This document shows positions 57,182 to 64,000 of a stretch of DNA of 64,000 nucleotides, piece by piece. The stretch lies in the NCBI RefSeq assembly GCF_000960995.1, contig NZ_CP009435.1, positions 1,364,001 through 1,428,000 of the forward strand, read 5' to 3'. Below the pieces are notes generated by a model. The model did not search any database. It was not told the origin of the DNA and saw only the letters and a list, made by a program, of their open reading frames with translations. The translations under genes and the position numbers were made by a program. Source of the DNA: Burkholderia glumae LMG 2196 = ATCC 33617 (GTDB lineage Bacteria > Pseudomonadota > Gammaproteobacteria > Burkholderiales > Burkholderiaceae). Numbering within the stretch: the stretch's first letter is position 1; the number at the start of each line of letters is the position of its first letter.

Positions 57182-57449
57182 CGTGGGTCGAGGGCGACGC
57201 GAGTCGGTTCCTGTCAGAAATGCCTGGATAGCGTGTGTGGTCATGTTGCGGGCGCGTCCAACACCCCGGTAACAGCTGCCCGCAACCCCCGTCAATCAAT
57301 CGGAAATTTTTTCTTCAATTCGGTTGCATTTACGAAAATACAAGTAAATGTTGCCCAACAAATTGCTATCCACCTCGCGGAATGGATTGCGTGCAGCCAT
57401 GCCCAGCGGGCCTCAGCGCGGATTTAAATCGACACTCCCTGCGCAGTCA
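57182..57449. other. Divergent T6SS promoter region
   Basis: AT-rich compared with its surroundings; no gene. It must serve tssJKL (minus) and the lipoprotein-tssBC operon (plus). I looked for sigma-54 -24/-12 elements and did not find a convincing one. Confidence 0.5.
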
Positions 57450-57478
57450 TTGAATTATGAAAAATTGATCGGTACTAT
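57450..57478 (+). promoter_or_regulatory. Probable sigma-70 promoter of the rightward T6SS operon
   Basis: TTGAAT (57450-57455), 17-bp spacer, TACTAT (57473-57478). It is about 70 bp upstream of the lipoprotein start codon. Confidence 0.6.
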
Positions 57479-57550
57479 ACCCGCGCACTAGCACCAAAGC
57501 AAAACTACTGAAACTCAACGATTTAAAACTCCGCGCCCGGTGATAAAACG

Positions 57551-58195
57551 ATGAAAGACCGACTGTTCGCAAAACTCTCCGTAGTGGTGATGGCATGTGG
57601 TGTGATCGCAGGTTGCGCAACGCAGCCCTCGGCTCCGCCGACACCCGAGGCGTTCAACAAATCGCTCGAGGACGCGGACGCGGTCGCGAAGGCGGGAGAC
57701 CAGGACAAGGCGATCGGCCTCTACCAGCAGCTCGCGAAGTCCGACCCGACGCGCGAGGAGCCGTGGGCGCGCATCGCGCAGATCCAGTTCCAGCAAGGCC
57801 ATTACGGCCAGGCCATCGTCGCGGCGCAGGAAGCGCTGCAGCGTGACAACACCGACCGCCAGTCGAAGAGCGTGCTGGCCGTGGCGGGGCTGCGCATCGC
57901 CACCGAATCGCTGAGCGAGCTGCGCCAGGATTCGTCGCTGGCCGGCGACGCGAAGTCCGACGCGCAGGTGCTGGCCAAGCAGTTGCGCGACACCCTCGGC
58001 GAGGACGCGCTGTTCCCGCCCGAGCAGGCCGACAAGCCCCAGCCGAAGCGCCGCAAGGTCTACCGCAGGCACGTCGCGCGCGAGGCGGCGCCGGCTGCCG
58101 CGGCACCGGCGGCCGAGGCACCGAAGCCGGCCGCGCCGGCGGCACCGGCGGCCCCGGCCAAGGGCGGCGCCGACCCGTTCAGCGCGCTGCGCTGA
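57551..58195 (+). CDS. TPR-containing lipoprotein at the head of the T6SS operon
   Basis: 214 aa. Lipoprotein signal MKDRLFAKLSVVVMACGVIAGC (lipobox VIAGC). Two TPR-like repeats (about 35-105: DADAVAKAGDQDKAIGLYQQLAKSDPTREEPWARIAQIQFQQGHYGQAI). The C-terminus has a basic patch and an Ala/Pro-rich tail. It is found at this place in Burkholderia T6SS clusters as an accessory (tag) gene; its exact role, perhaps assembly of the envelope complex, is not known to me. Confidence 0.85.
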   Translation: MKDRLFAKLSVVVMACGVIAGCATQPSAPPTPEAFNKSLEDADAVAKAGDQDKAIGLYQQLAKSDPTREEPWARIAQIQFQQGHYGQAIVAAQEALQRDNTDRQSKSVLAVAGLRIATESLSELRQDSSLAGDAKSDAQVLAKQLRDTLGEDALFPPEQADKPQPKRRKVYRRHVAREAAPAAAAPAAEAPKPAAPAAPAAPAKGGADPFSALR

Positions 58196-58238
58196 GCACC
58201 CCGCACGCCCACTACCACACGTTATCGGGAGAGCCGTC

Positions 58239-58778
58239 ATGGCAAAAAAAGAAAGTATCCAGAAACGCCTGCAAAAGGTGCGGCCGCCCCGCGTGCAGCT
58301 CACCTACGAGGTCGAGCGCGGCGATGCGATCGAGGTGAAGGAACTGCCGTTCGTGGTCGGCGTGGTCGGCGACCTGGCCGGGCAGTCCGAGGTCGAGATG
58401 CCGAAGCTGCGTGACCGCAAGTTCGTCAACATCGATCGCGACAACTTCGACGACGTGATGAAGGCGATCGAGCCGCGCGCGGCCTACCAGGTCGAGAACA
58501 AGCTCAGCGAGGACGGCGGCAAGTTCGCGGTGGACCTGAAGTTCCGCTCGCTCGACGATTTCGATCCGGACCAGGTGGTCAACCAGATCGAGCCGCTGCG
58601 CCGCCTGATCGAGGCGCGCTCGAAGCTGGCCGACCTGCGCAACAAGATGGCCGGCAACGACAAGCTCGAGGATCTCCTGAGCGAGGTGCTCAGCAACACG
58701 CAGCAGCTCGAGGCGCTCGCCAAGCAATCGGGCGAGGCGGACGGCAAGCCGGACGACGGCAAGAACAGCGGCGAATGA
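58239..58778 (+). CDS. tssB: T6SS sheath small subunit TssB (VipA)
   Basis: 179 aa, with the family opening KESIQKRLQKVRPPRVQLTYEVE, LPFVVGVVGDLAG and the helix SEDGGKFAVDLKFRSLDDFDPDQVV. It pairs with TssC to form the contractile sheath. GGGAGA precedes the start. The next gene begins 14 bp after its stop. Confidence 0.97.
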   Translation: MAKKESIQKRLQKVRPPRVQLTYEVERGDAIEVKELPFVVGVVGDLAGQSEVEMPKLRDRKFVNIDRDNFDDVMKAIEPRAAYQVENKLSEDGGKFAVDLKFRSLDDFDPDQVVNQIEPLRRLIEARSKLADLRNKMAGNDKLEDLLSEVLSNTQQLEALAKQSGEADGKPDDGKNSGE

Positions 58779-58792
58779 GCCACGGGGGTGAG

Positions 58793-60283
58793 ATGAACCA
58801 GCAAACGGCTGCGGCCCAGCAGTCCGGTGCCCTCGAAGGCGCCGAAACATCGCTTCTCGACGAGATCGTCGAGAAGAGCAAGGTCGCCAAATCGCAGTCC
58901 GAGCACGCACGTGCGAAGGACCTGATCGGCGAACTCGTGCATCAGGTGCTCGACGGCACCGTGATCGTCTCGGACAATCTGTCGGCCACCATCGACGCGC
59001 GCGTGGCCGAGCTCGACCGGCTGATCTCGGCGCAGATGAGCGCGGTGATGCACGCGCCCGAATTCCAGCGCCTCGAAAGCACCTGGCGCGGCCTCGACTA
59101 TCTGGTCTCGGAGAGCAACACCGGCTCGACCATCAAGATCAAGGCGATGCACGCGCCCAAGCGCGAGCTGGTGCGCGACTTCAAGGCCGCCACCGAGTTC
59201 GACCAGAGCGCGCTGTTCAAGAAGGTCTACGAGGAAGAGTTCGGCACCTTCGGCGGCGCGCCGTTCGGCGCGCTGATCGGCGACTACGAGATCTCGCGCC
59301 AGCCCGAGGACATGTACTTCATCGAGCAGATGTCGCACGTGGCGGCCGCCGCGCACGCGCCGTTCATCGCCTCGGCCGCGCCCGAGCTGATCGGCCTCGA
59401 GTCGTTCGCCGACCTCGGCAAGCCGCGCGATCTCGGCAAGGTGTTCGACACCGTCGAATACGCGAAGTGGAAATCGTTCCGCGACTCGGAGGATTCGCGC
59501 TACGTCGGCCTCACGCTGCCGCGTTTCCTCGGCCGCCTGCCGTTCCATCCCAAGGACGGCCAGATCGCCGAGAGCTTCAATTTCGTCGAGGACGTCGACG
59601 GCACCGATCATTCGAAATATCTGTGGTGCAACGCCGCCTGGGCGTTCGCGGCGCGCCTGACCGCCGCGTTCGACGACTTCGGCTGGTGCGCGGCGATCCG
59701 CGGCGTGGAGGGCGGCGGCCTGGTCGAGGATCTGCCCACCCATACCTTCAAGACCGACGACGGCGAGATCGCGCTGAAGTGCCCCACCGAGATCGCGATC
59801 ACCGACCGCCGCGAGAAGGAGCTGAGCGACCTCGGCTTCATCCCGCTCGTCCATTGCAAGAACTCCGACTACGCTGCCTTCTTCGCCGCCCAGTCGGTGC
59901 AGAAGCCCAAGAAATACAACACCGACAGCGCGAACGCGAACGCGGTGCTGTCCGCTCAGCTCCAGTACATCTTCTCGGTATCGCGCATCGCGCACTACCT
60001 GAAGGCGATGATGCGGGACAAGATCGGCAGCTTCGCCTCCGCGCAGAACGTGGAATCTTTCCTGAATCGCTGGATCTCCCAGTACGTGCTGCTGGACGAC
60101 AACGCGACGCAGGAACAGAAAGCGCAGTTTCCGCTGCGCGAAGCTTCGGTCCAGGTGGCCGAGATTCCGGGCAAGCCGGGCTCGTATCGTTCGGTCGCGT
60201 TCCTGCGGCCGCACTTCCAGCTCGACGAACTCTCGATCTCGCTGCGCCTGGTCGCGGATCTGCCCAAGTCGGCAAATTCATGA
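58793..60283 (+). CDS. tssC: T6SS sheath large subunit TssC (VipB)
   Basis: 496 aa from ATG at 58793, preceded by GGGGGTGAG; an ATG at 58775 overlapping tssB would add six residues. Family blocks are LESTWRGLDYLVSESNTGS, FGALIGDYEISRQPEDMYFIEQMSHVAAAAHAPF and FIPLVHCKNSDYAAFFAAQSVQKPKKY. It forms the outer sheath with TssB. A strong hairpin follows before hcp. Confidence 0.97.
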   Translation: MNQQTAAAQQSGALEGAETSLLDEIVEKSKVAKSQSEHARAKDLIGELVHQVLDGTVIVSDNLSATIDARVAELDRLISAQMSAVMHAPEFQRLESTWRGLDYLVSESNTGSTIKIKAMHAPKRELVRDFKAATEFDQSALFKKVYEEEFGTFGGAPFGALIGDYEISRQPEDMYFIEQMSHVAAAAHAPFIASAAPELIGLESFADLGKPRDLGKVFDTVEYAKWKSFRDSEDSRYVGLTLPRFLGRLPFHPKDGQIAESFNFVEDVDGTDHSKYLWCNAAWAFAARLTAAFDDFGWCAAIRGVEGGGLVEDLPTHTFKTDDGEIALKCPTEIAITDRREKELSDLGFIPLVHCKNSDYAAFFAAQSVQKPKKYNTDSANANAVLSAQLQYIFSVSRIAHYLKAMMRDKIGSFASAQNVESFLNRWISQYVLLDDNATQEQKAQFPLREASVQVAEIPGKPGSYRSVAFLRPHFQLDELSISLRLVADLPKSANS

Positions 60284-60300
60284 GCGTTTGAGTCGAAGTC

Positions 60301-60321
60301 GCCCGGGCGGGCCGCCCGGGC
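60301..60321 (+). other. Hairpin between tssC and hcp
   Basis: Perfect 10-bp inverted repeat GCCCGGGCGG / CCGCCCGGGC with one central base, then AAAAA. It may be an mRNA processing or stability element for hcp. Confidence 0.6.
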
Positions 60322-60360
60322 AAAAATGGGAAAACCACCTCTTTGGGGAGTCGATGCGTC

Positions 60361-60864
60361 ATGTTAGATATCTATCTCAATTTCGGTAACCCGGCCATCA
60401 AGGGCGAGTCGCAGGACAAGGACCACTCGGGCTGGATTGAACTCAAGTCATGGGACTGGTCGGTCACGCAGCCGCGCTCGGCCACCTCGTCCACCTCGGG
60501 CGGCCACACCGCCGAGCGCTGCGAACACAGCGACATGGTGTTCACGAAAGAGCTCGACATGGCGAGCCCGCTGCTGTACCAGCACGCATCGGGCGGCACG
60601 ACCTTCGACGAAGTGTCGATCGACTTCATGCGTTCGGACGGCGACGGCAAGCGCGTCAAGTACCTCGAGATCAAGCTCAAGTACGTGATCATCTCGAGCG
60701 TCACGCCGAGCGTGCAGAAGGAAGGCCTGCCGGTCGAGCAGTTCTCGCTGAAGTACGCTGCGGTGCAGTGGAAGCAGACCAAGCAGAACATCGGCGGCAA
60801 CCAGGGCGGCAACACCCAGGGCGCCTGGAGCCTCACGAAGAACGACAAGACCTACGCGGTCTGA
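60361..60864 (+). CDS. hcp: T6SS tube protein Hcp (TssD)
   Basis: 167 aa. MLDIYLNFGNPAIKGESQDKDHSGWIELKSWDW, then SDMVFTKELDMASPLLYQHASGG and KYVIISSVTPSVQKEG are typical Hcp1-family features. It stacks as hexamer rings inside the sheath and is secreted in quantity. ATG at 60361 is the usual start; GGGGAG lies eleven bases upstream. Hairpins on both sides set it apart within the operon. Confidence 0.97.
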   Translation: MLDIYLNFGNPAIKGESQDKDHSGWIELKSWDWSVTQPRSATSSTSGGHTAERCEHSDMVFTKELDMASPLLYQHASGGTTFDEVSIDFMRSDGDGKRVKYLEIKLKYVIISSVTPSVQKEGLPVEQFSLKYAAVQWKQTKQNIGGNQGGNTQGAWSLTKNDKTYAV

Positions 60865-60881
60865 GCGCGTCGTGACACCCA

Positions 60882-60916
60882 CCGGGCGGGGGCACTTGCG
60901 GCCCCCGCCCGGCGTT
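60882..60916 (+). terminator. Strong hairpin / partial terminator after hcp
   Basis: CCGGGCGGGGGC (60882-60893) / GCCCCCGCCCGG (60901-60912), 7-nt loop, followed by CGTTTT. The short T tract suggests incomplete termination, which would lower tssEFG relative to hcp. Confidence 0.65.
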
Positions 60917-60941
60917 TTGCTTCACCGCTGCCAGCCGCTCC

Positions 60942-61424
60942 ATGAAACGTTTCGAGCCGAGTTTCCTCGACAAGCTGTTCGACGACGAACCGCATCTGCC
61001 GGCCTCGCCAGCGATGCGGCAGTTGTCGTTGGACGAACTGAAGAACACCGTGGCCCGTGACGTCGAATCGATCCTGAACACGCGCATCGCGCTGACGGAC
61101 GAAGACCTCGCGGCGCTGCCGCAGTGCCAGCAGTCGGTGCTGACCTATGGACTCAACGACTTCGCGGGCCTGAGCCTGGCGAGTCACTACGACCGCGCGT
61201 TCATCTGCAAGTCGATCCAGCAGGCGATCGACCGGCACGAGCCGCGCTTGCGCCAGGTGGCGGTATCGTTCGAACTCAACGAGCAATCGACCAACTCGTT
61301 GAACTTCGTGATCCGGGGGCTGCTGGTCGTGCATCCGGCGCAGGAGCCCGTCAGTTTCGACGCGATGCTGCAGCCGTCCACCCTGCAGTATTCGGTGACG
61401 CGCGGCCGCGCCGCCAAGACATAA
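60942..61424 (+). CDS. tssE: T6SS baseplate protein TssE (gp25-like)
   Basis: 160 aa of the gp25/lysozyme-like baseplate family: FLDKLFDDEP, LKNTVARDVESILNTRIAL, QSVLTYGLNDFAGLSLASHYDRAFICKSIQQAIDRHEPRLRQVAV. It initiates sheath assembly on the baseplate. First gene after the hcp hairpin. Confidence 0.95.
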   Translation: MKRFEPSFLDKLFDDEPHLPASPAMRQLSLDELKNTVARDVESILNTRIALTDEDLAALPQCQQSVLTYGLNDFAGLSLASHYDRAFICKSIQQAIDRHEPRLRQVAVSFELNEQSTNSLNFVIRGLLVVHPAQEPVSFDAMLQPSTLQYSVTRGRAAKT

Positions 61425-61516
61425 ATTGAATCGTTTCGCCGCGCGCCTCGCGCGGCGCGACGGCGACCAGCCCGGCCACCGGTGGTGGACGGGCACCAGG
61501 CTTCTCGGGGACCAGG

Positions 61517-63355
61517 ATGGAAGAGCTGCTGCCGTACTACGAGCGCGAACTGTCGTTTCTGCGGCGCTACTCGCACGAATTCGCGCGGCGCTATCCGAAG
61601 ATCGCGGCACGGCTCGCGATGACGGGCGAGCATTGCGACGACCCGCACGTCGAGCGCATGATCGAATCGTTCGCGCTGCTGGGCGCGCGCATCAACAAGA
61701 AGCTCGACGACGACTATCCGGAATTCACCGAGGCGCTCGTCGATGTGCTCTATCCGCACTACCTGCGGCCGTTCCCGTCCTGCACCATCGCGCAGTTCAC
61801 GCCCACCCCGGCGATCTCGCAGTTGACCGCGCCGCATCGCGTGGCGCGCGGCACCGAGCTGAAGAGCCGCGCGATCCGCGGCGTGCAGTGCCAGTTCCGC
61901 ACCGCCTATGACGTGACGATCGCGCCGATCCGCATCAGCGAGGCGCGCTATTCGTCGATCGCCGTCGCGCCGGCCGCCACCGTGCTGCCCGGCAACGCCA
62001 CCGGCGTGATCTCGATCACCTTCGAGTCGCTCGCGCCGCAGTTCGACCTCGGCGCGCTGGGGCTCGACACGCTGCGCGCGCACCTGCACGGCGAGCAGTC
62101 GTTCGTGGCCGCGCTGGCCGACTGCCTGTTCATCAACACGCTGGCCACCTACGTCGAGCCCGAGCGCAACGGCCGCTGGACGGCATTGCGCCGTTCGCCC
62201 GTGACGCAGGCCGGCTTCGGCGAAGAGGACGCGCTGATCGACTACCCGGCGCGCTCGCATCCGGCCTACCGGCTGCTGACCGAATACTTCGCGTTTCCCG
62301 ACAAGTTCGATTTCGTCGATTTCGACCTGGCCGCGATGGCGCGCCGCGCGGGGCCGTGCCACCGCCTGACGCTGCACGTCGTGCTCAGCGACGTGCGCAG
62401 CGATTCGCACGTGGCGCGCCTGCTCGACATGCTGAGCGCCACCCACCTGCGCCTGTTCTGCACGCCGGTGGTGAACCTGTTCAAGCAGAACGGCGAGCCG
62501 ATCCGCGTCGATCACCAGAGCGTGTCGTACCCGGTGATCGCCGAGGCGCGCCGCGCGTTCGCCTACGAGGTCTATTCGATCGACTCGGTGCATCTGGTGC
62601 GCCAGACCGCGCACGAGGAGGCGGTGGTGGAGTTCCGGCCGTTCTACTCGCTGCATCACGGCGAGGCCGGCCATGTCGGCCACTACTGGTTCGCGCGCCG
62701 CAACGAGTGGGTCGCGCAGCACAGCCCCGGCTACGAGACCGAGCTGTCGATCGTCGACATCGATTTCGAGCCGGCCGCGCCGCAGACCGACACGCTGAGC
62801 CTGCGCCTGACCTGCACCAACCGCGATCTGCCGGCGGGGCTCGCCACCGGCCTGGCCGGCGGCGACCTGTTCGCCGACGGCGGCGCCGATTTCGGCGACA
62901 TCACGATGCTGCGCCGGCCCACGGCGAGCGTGCGCTTCGCGCGCGGGCGCGCCGCGCACTGGCGGCTGATCTCGCATCTCGCGCTGAACCACGTCTCGCT
63001 GGTGGCCGACGGCCTCGCGCCGCTCAAGGAACTGCTCACGCTCTACGATCTGCGCCGCTCGGCGGTCTCGATGCGCCACATCGACGGGCTGGTCGCGATC
63101 GAGCAGCGCGGCTCCGTGCAGTGGCTGCCCGGCAAGCCGTTCGCGACCTTCGTGCGCGGCATCGAGATTCGCCTGACGATCGACGAGGAACACTTCGTCG
63201 GCACCAGCCTCGCCGCATTCGCGCGCATGCTCGACGTGTTCTTCGGGCTGTACGTCCACCTCAACAGCTTTGTGCAACTGATCGTCGTGTCCAAGCGCAC
63301 CGGCGAGGAGATCATGCGATGCCAACCGCGAAGCGGCGAATCGATCCTGGCGTAG
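61517..63355 (+). CDS. tssF: T6SS baseplate protein TssF (VasA)
   Basis: 612 aa. Standard opening MEELLPYYERELSFLRRYSHEFARRYPKIAARL with DPHVERMIESFALLGARINKKLDDDYPEFTEALVDVLYPHYLRPFPS. The C-terminal LAAFARMLDVFFGLYVHLNSFVQLIVVSKRTGEEI matches the family end. A 92-bp gap follows tssE; tssG overlaps its 3' end by 37 bp. Confidence 0.97.
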   Translation: MEELLPYYERELSFLRRYSHEFARRYPKIAARLAMTGEHCDDPHVERMIESFALLGARINKKLDDDYPEFTEALVDVLYPHYLRPFPSCTIAQFTPTPAISQLTAPHRVARGTELKSRAIRGVQCQFRTAYDVTIAPIRISEARYSSIAVAPAATVLPGNATGVISITFESLAPQFDLGALGLDTLRAHLHGEQSFVAALADCLFINTLATYVEPERNGRWTALRRSPVTQAGFGEEDALIDYPARSHPAYRLLTEYFAFPDKFDFVDFDLAAMARRAGPCHRLTLHVVLSDVRSDSHVARLLDMLSATHLRLFCTPVVNLFKQNGEPIRVDHQSVSYPVIAEARRAFAYEVYSIDSVHLVRQTAHEEAVVEFRPFYSLHHGEAGHVGHYWFARRNEWVAQHSPGYETELSIVDIDFEPAAPQTDTLSLRLTCTNRDLPAGLATGLAGGDLFADGGADFGDITMLRRPTASVRFARGRAAHWRLISHLALNHVSLVADGLAPLKELLTLYDLRRSAVSMRHIDGLVAIEQRGSVQWLPGKPFATFVRGIEIRLTIDEEHFVGTSLAAFARMLDVFFGLYVHLNSFVQLIVVSKRTGEEIMRCQPRSGESILA

Positions 63356-64000
63356 TCGGGCAATTCCTCGACGAGCCGTATCGCTTCGAGTTCTTCCAGG
63401 CGGTGCGCTTGCTCGAAACCTGGTTCGCGCGGCGTGATCCGGAGAAGCCCGACGCGCTGCGGCCCGGCGAGATCGTCGAGCGGCGCCTGGCGTTCCGCAA
63501 TTCGCTGTCGCTCGGCTTCCCGCCGAGCGAGATCGAGGAGGCGCAGTCGTTCGACGCGGCCGGCGAGCACGTGGCCGAGGAGGCGCGCGCGGCCGCGATC
63601 GGCAGCGAGGCGATCGACCGCGTGTCGATCATGCCGGCGTTCTTCGGCCTGCTGGGCGGCCAGGGCGCGCTGCCGCATCACTACACCGAGCAGGTGGTGG
63701 CGCGCGAGCACCTGAAGCGCGACCACGCGGCGCGCGCGTTCTTCGACGTGTTCTCGAACCGCGCCACCGCGCTGTTCTATTCGGCGTGGAAGAAGTACCG
63801 GCTGCCGCTGCATTACGAACTCGACCGCGACGAGCGCTACCTGCCGCTGCTGCTCGCGCTGGCCGGCGTGTCGCACCGCGGCGCGCGGCGAGCGATGCAG
63901 GAAGGCACCGGCGCGGTGATCGACGAGGCGATCGCCGGCTACGCGCTGGCCGCGCGGCACCGGCCCGTGTCGGCCGCCTATCTGCAGCGCACGCTGTCGG
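63319..64000 (+). CDS. tssG: T6SS baseplate protein TssG (VasB), 3' end outside window
   Basis: The first 227 codons are present. Start ATG at 63319 lies within tssF in another frame. Family features: YRFEFFQAVRLLETWFARRD, FRNSLSLGFPPSEIEEA and SIMPAFFGLLGGQGALPHHYTEQV, then HLKRDHAARAFFDVFSNRATALFYSAWKKYRLP. It forms the baseplate wedge with TssE, TssF and TssK. Confidence 0.96.
   Translation, partial: MPTAKRRIDPGVVGQFLDEPYRFEFFQAVRLLETWFARRDPEKPDALRPGEIVERRLAFRNSLSLGFPPSEIEEAQSFDAAGEHVAEEARAAAIGSEAIDRVSIMPAFFGLLGGQGALPHHYTEQVVAREHLKRDHAARAFFDVFSNRATALFYSAWKKYRLPLHYELDRDERYLPLLLALAGVSHRGARRAMQEGTGAVIDEAIAGYALAARHRPVSAAYLQRTLS

Noticed and set aside
57182..57550. Sigma-54 promoter for the T6SS genes
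   Set aside because: No TGGCAC-N5-TTGC-like element was found; a sigma-70 pair at 57450-57478 fits better.
61187..63325. 712-codon minus-strand frame across tssF
   Set aside because: Arg/Ala/Gln-rich shadow with no ribosome site; tssF on the plus strand is full length and conserved.

Overview
The window is high-GC chromosomal DNA of a beta-proteobacterium, almost certainly Burkholderia sensu stricto. The evidence is the gene order and protein content: gltBD, thiOSGE, mlaFEDACB, murA, his, tat, a degS-like gene, petABC and sspAB, followed by a type VI secretion (T6SS) cluster. The species cannot be fixed from sequence reading alone.

Core block 1 (1-35,455) is compact. It holds glutamate synthase (gltB is cut by the left edge, then gltD) and a convergent SbmA/YddA-type ABC exporter. 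Next is a thiamine operon behind a TPP riboswitch, with a translationally coupled leader ORF before thiO. The Mla lipid-transport operon follows, then an ABC-2 exporter pair, a BolA-like gene and murA, which runs into a long his operon (hisG D C B, marC, H A F I E). After that come a DUF4870-like membrane protein, a HIT hydrolase, tatABC, a DegS-like protease (minus strand), a Nif3-like protein, the cytochrome bc1 genes, sspAB and tRNA-Thr(UGU).

The accessory block (about 35,439-49,437) is a 14-kb integrative element in the 3' end of tRNA-Thr. It has a P4-type tyrosine integrase, a large PriCT/Toprim/DUF927 replication protein, a cassette of small overlapping genes and an AlpA-like regulator. 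It also carries an AT-richer cargo: a Ski2-like helicase fused to a PD-(D/E)XK-like nuclease, a serine resolvase with its own res-like site, and an XRE-ImmA/IrrE protein with a partner gene. It has no capsid or conjugation genes, so it resembles a P4-type satellite or genomic island. Its non-coding DNA is organised: an attR relic with a 2-nt deletion, GGGGGT arm-type repeats at both ends, two inverted copies of a TGGAGAT-hairpin complex, and four copies of a 13-bp palindromic site.

The scar region (49,438-52,961) holds decayed DNA. It contains a broken DUF3380-type muramidase gene and an overlapping exported protein gene (probable immunity partner) split by a complete IS481-family insertion with 7-bp target duplications. 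A fragment of an IS3-family element follows.

Core block 2 (52,962-64,000) is a membrane GGDEF cyclase followed by a T6SS cluster. tssJ-tssK-tssL run leftward; a TPR lipoprotein gene, tssB, tssC, hcp, tssE, tssF and tssG (cut by the right edge) run rightward. The T6SS proteins build the sheath, tube, baseplate and membrane complex. The broken muramidase/immunity pair next door looks like a lost effector module, although that link is inferred.
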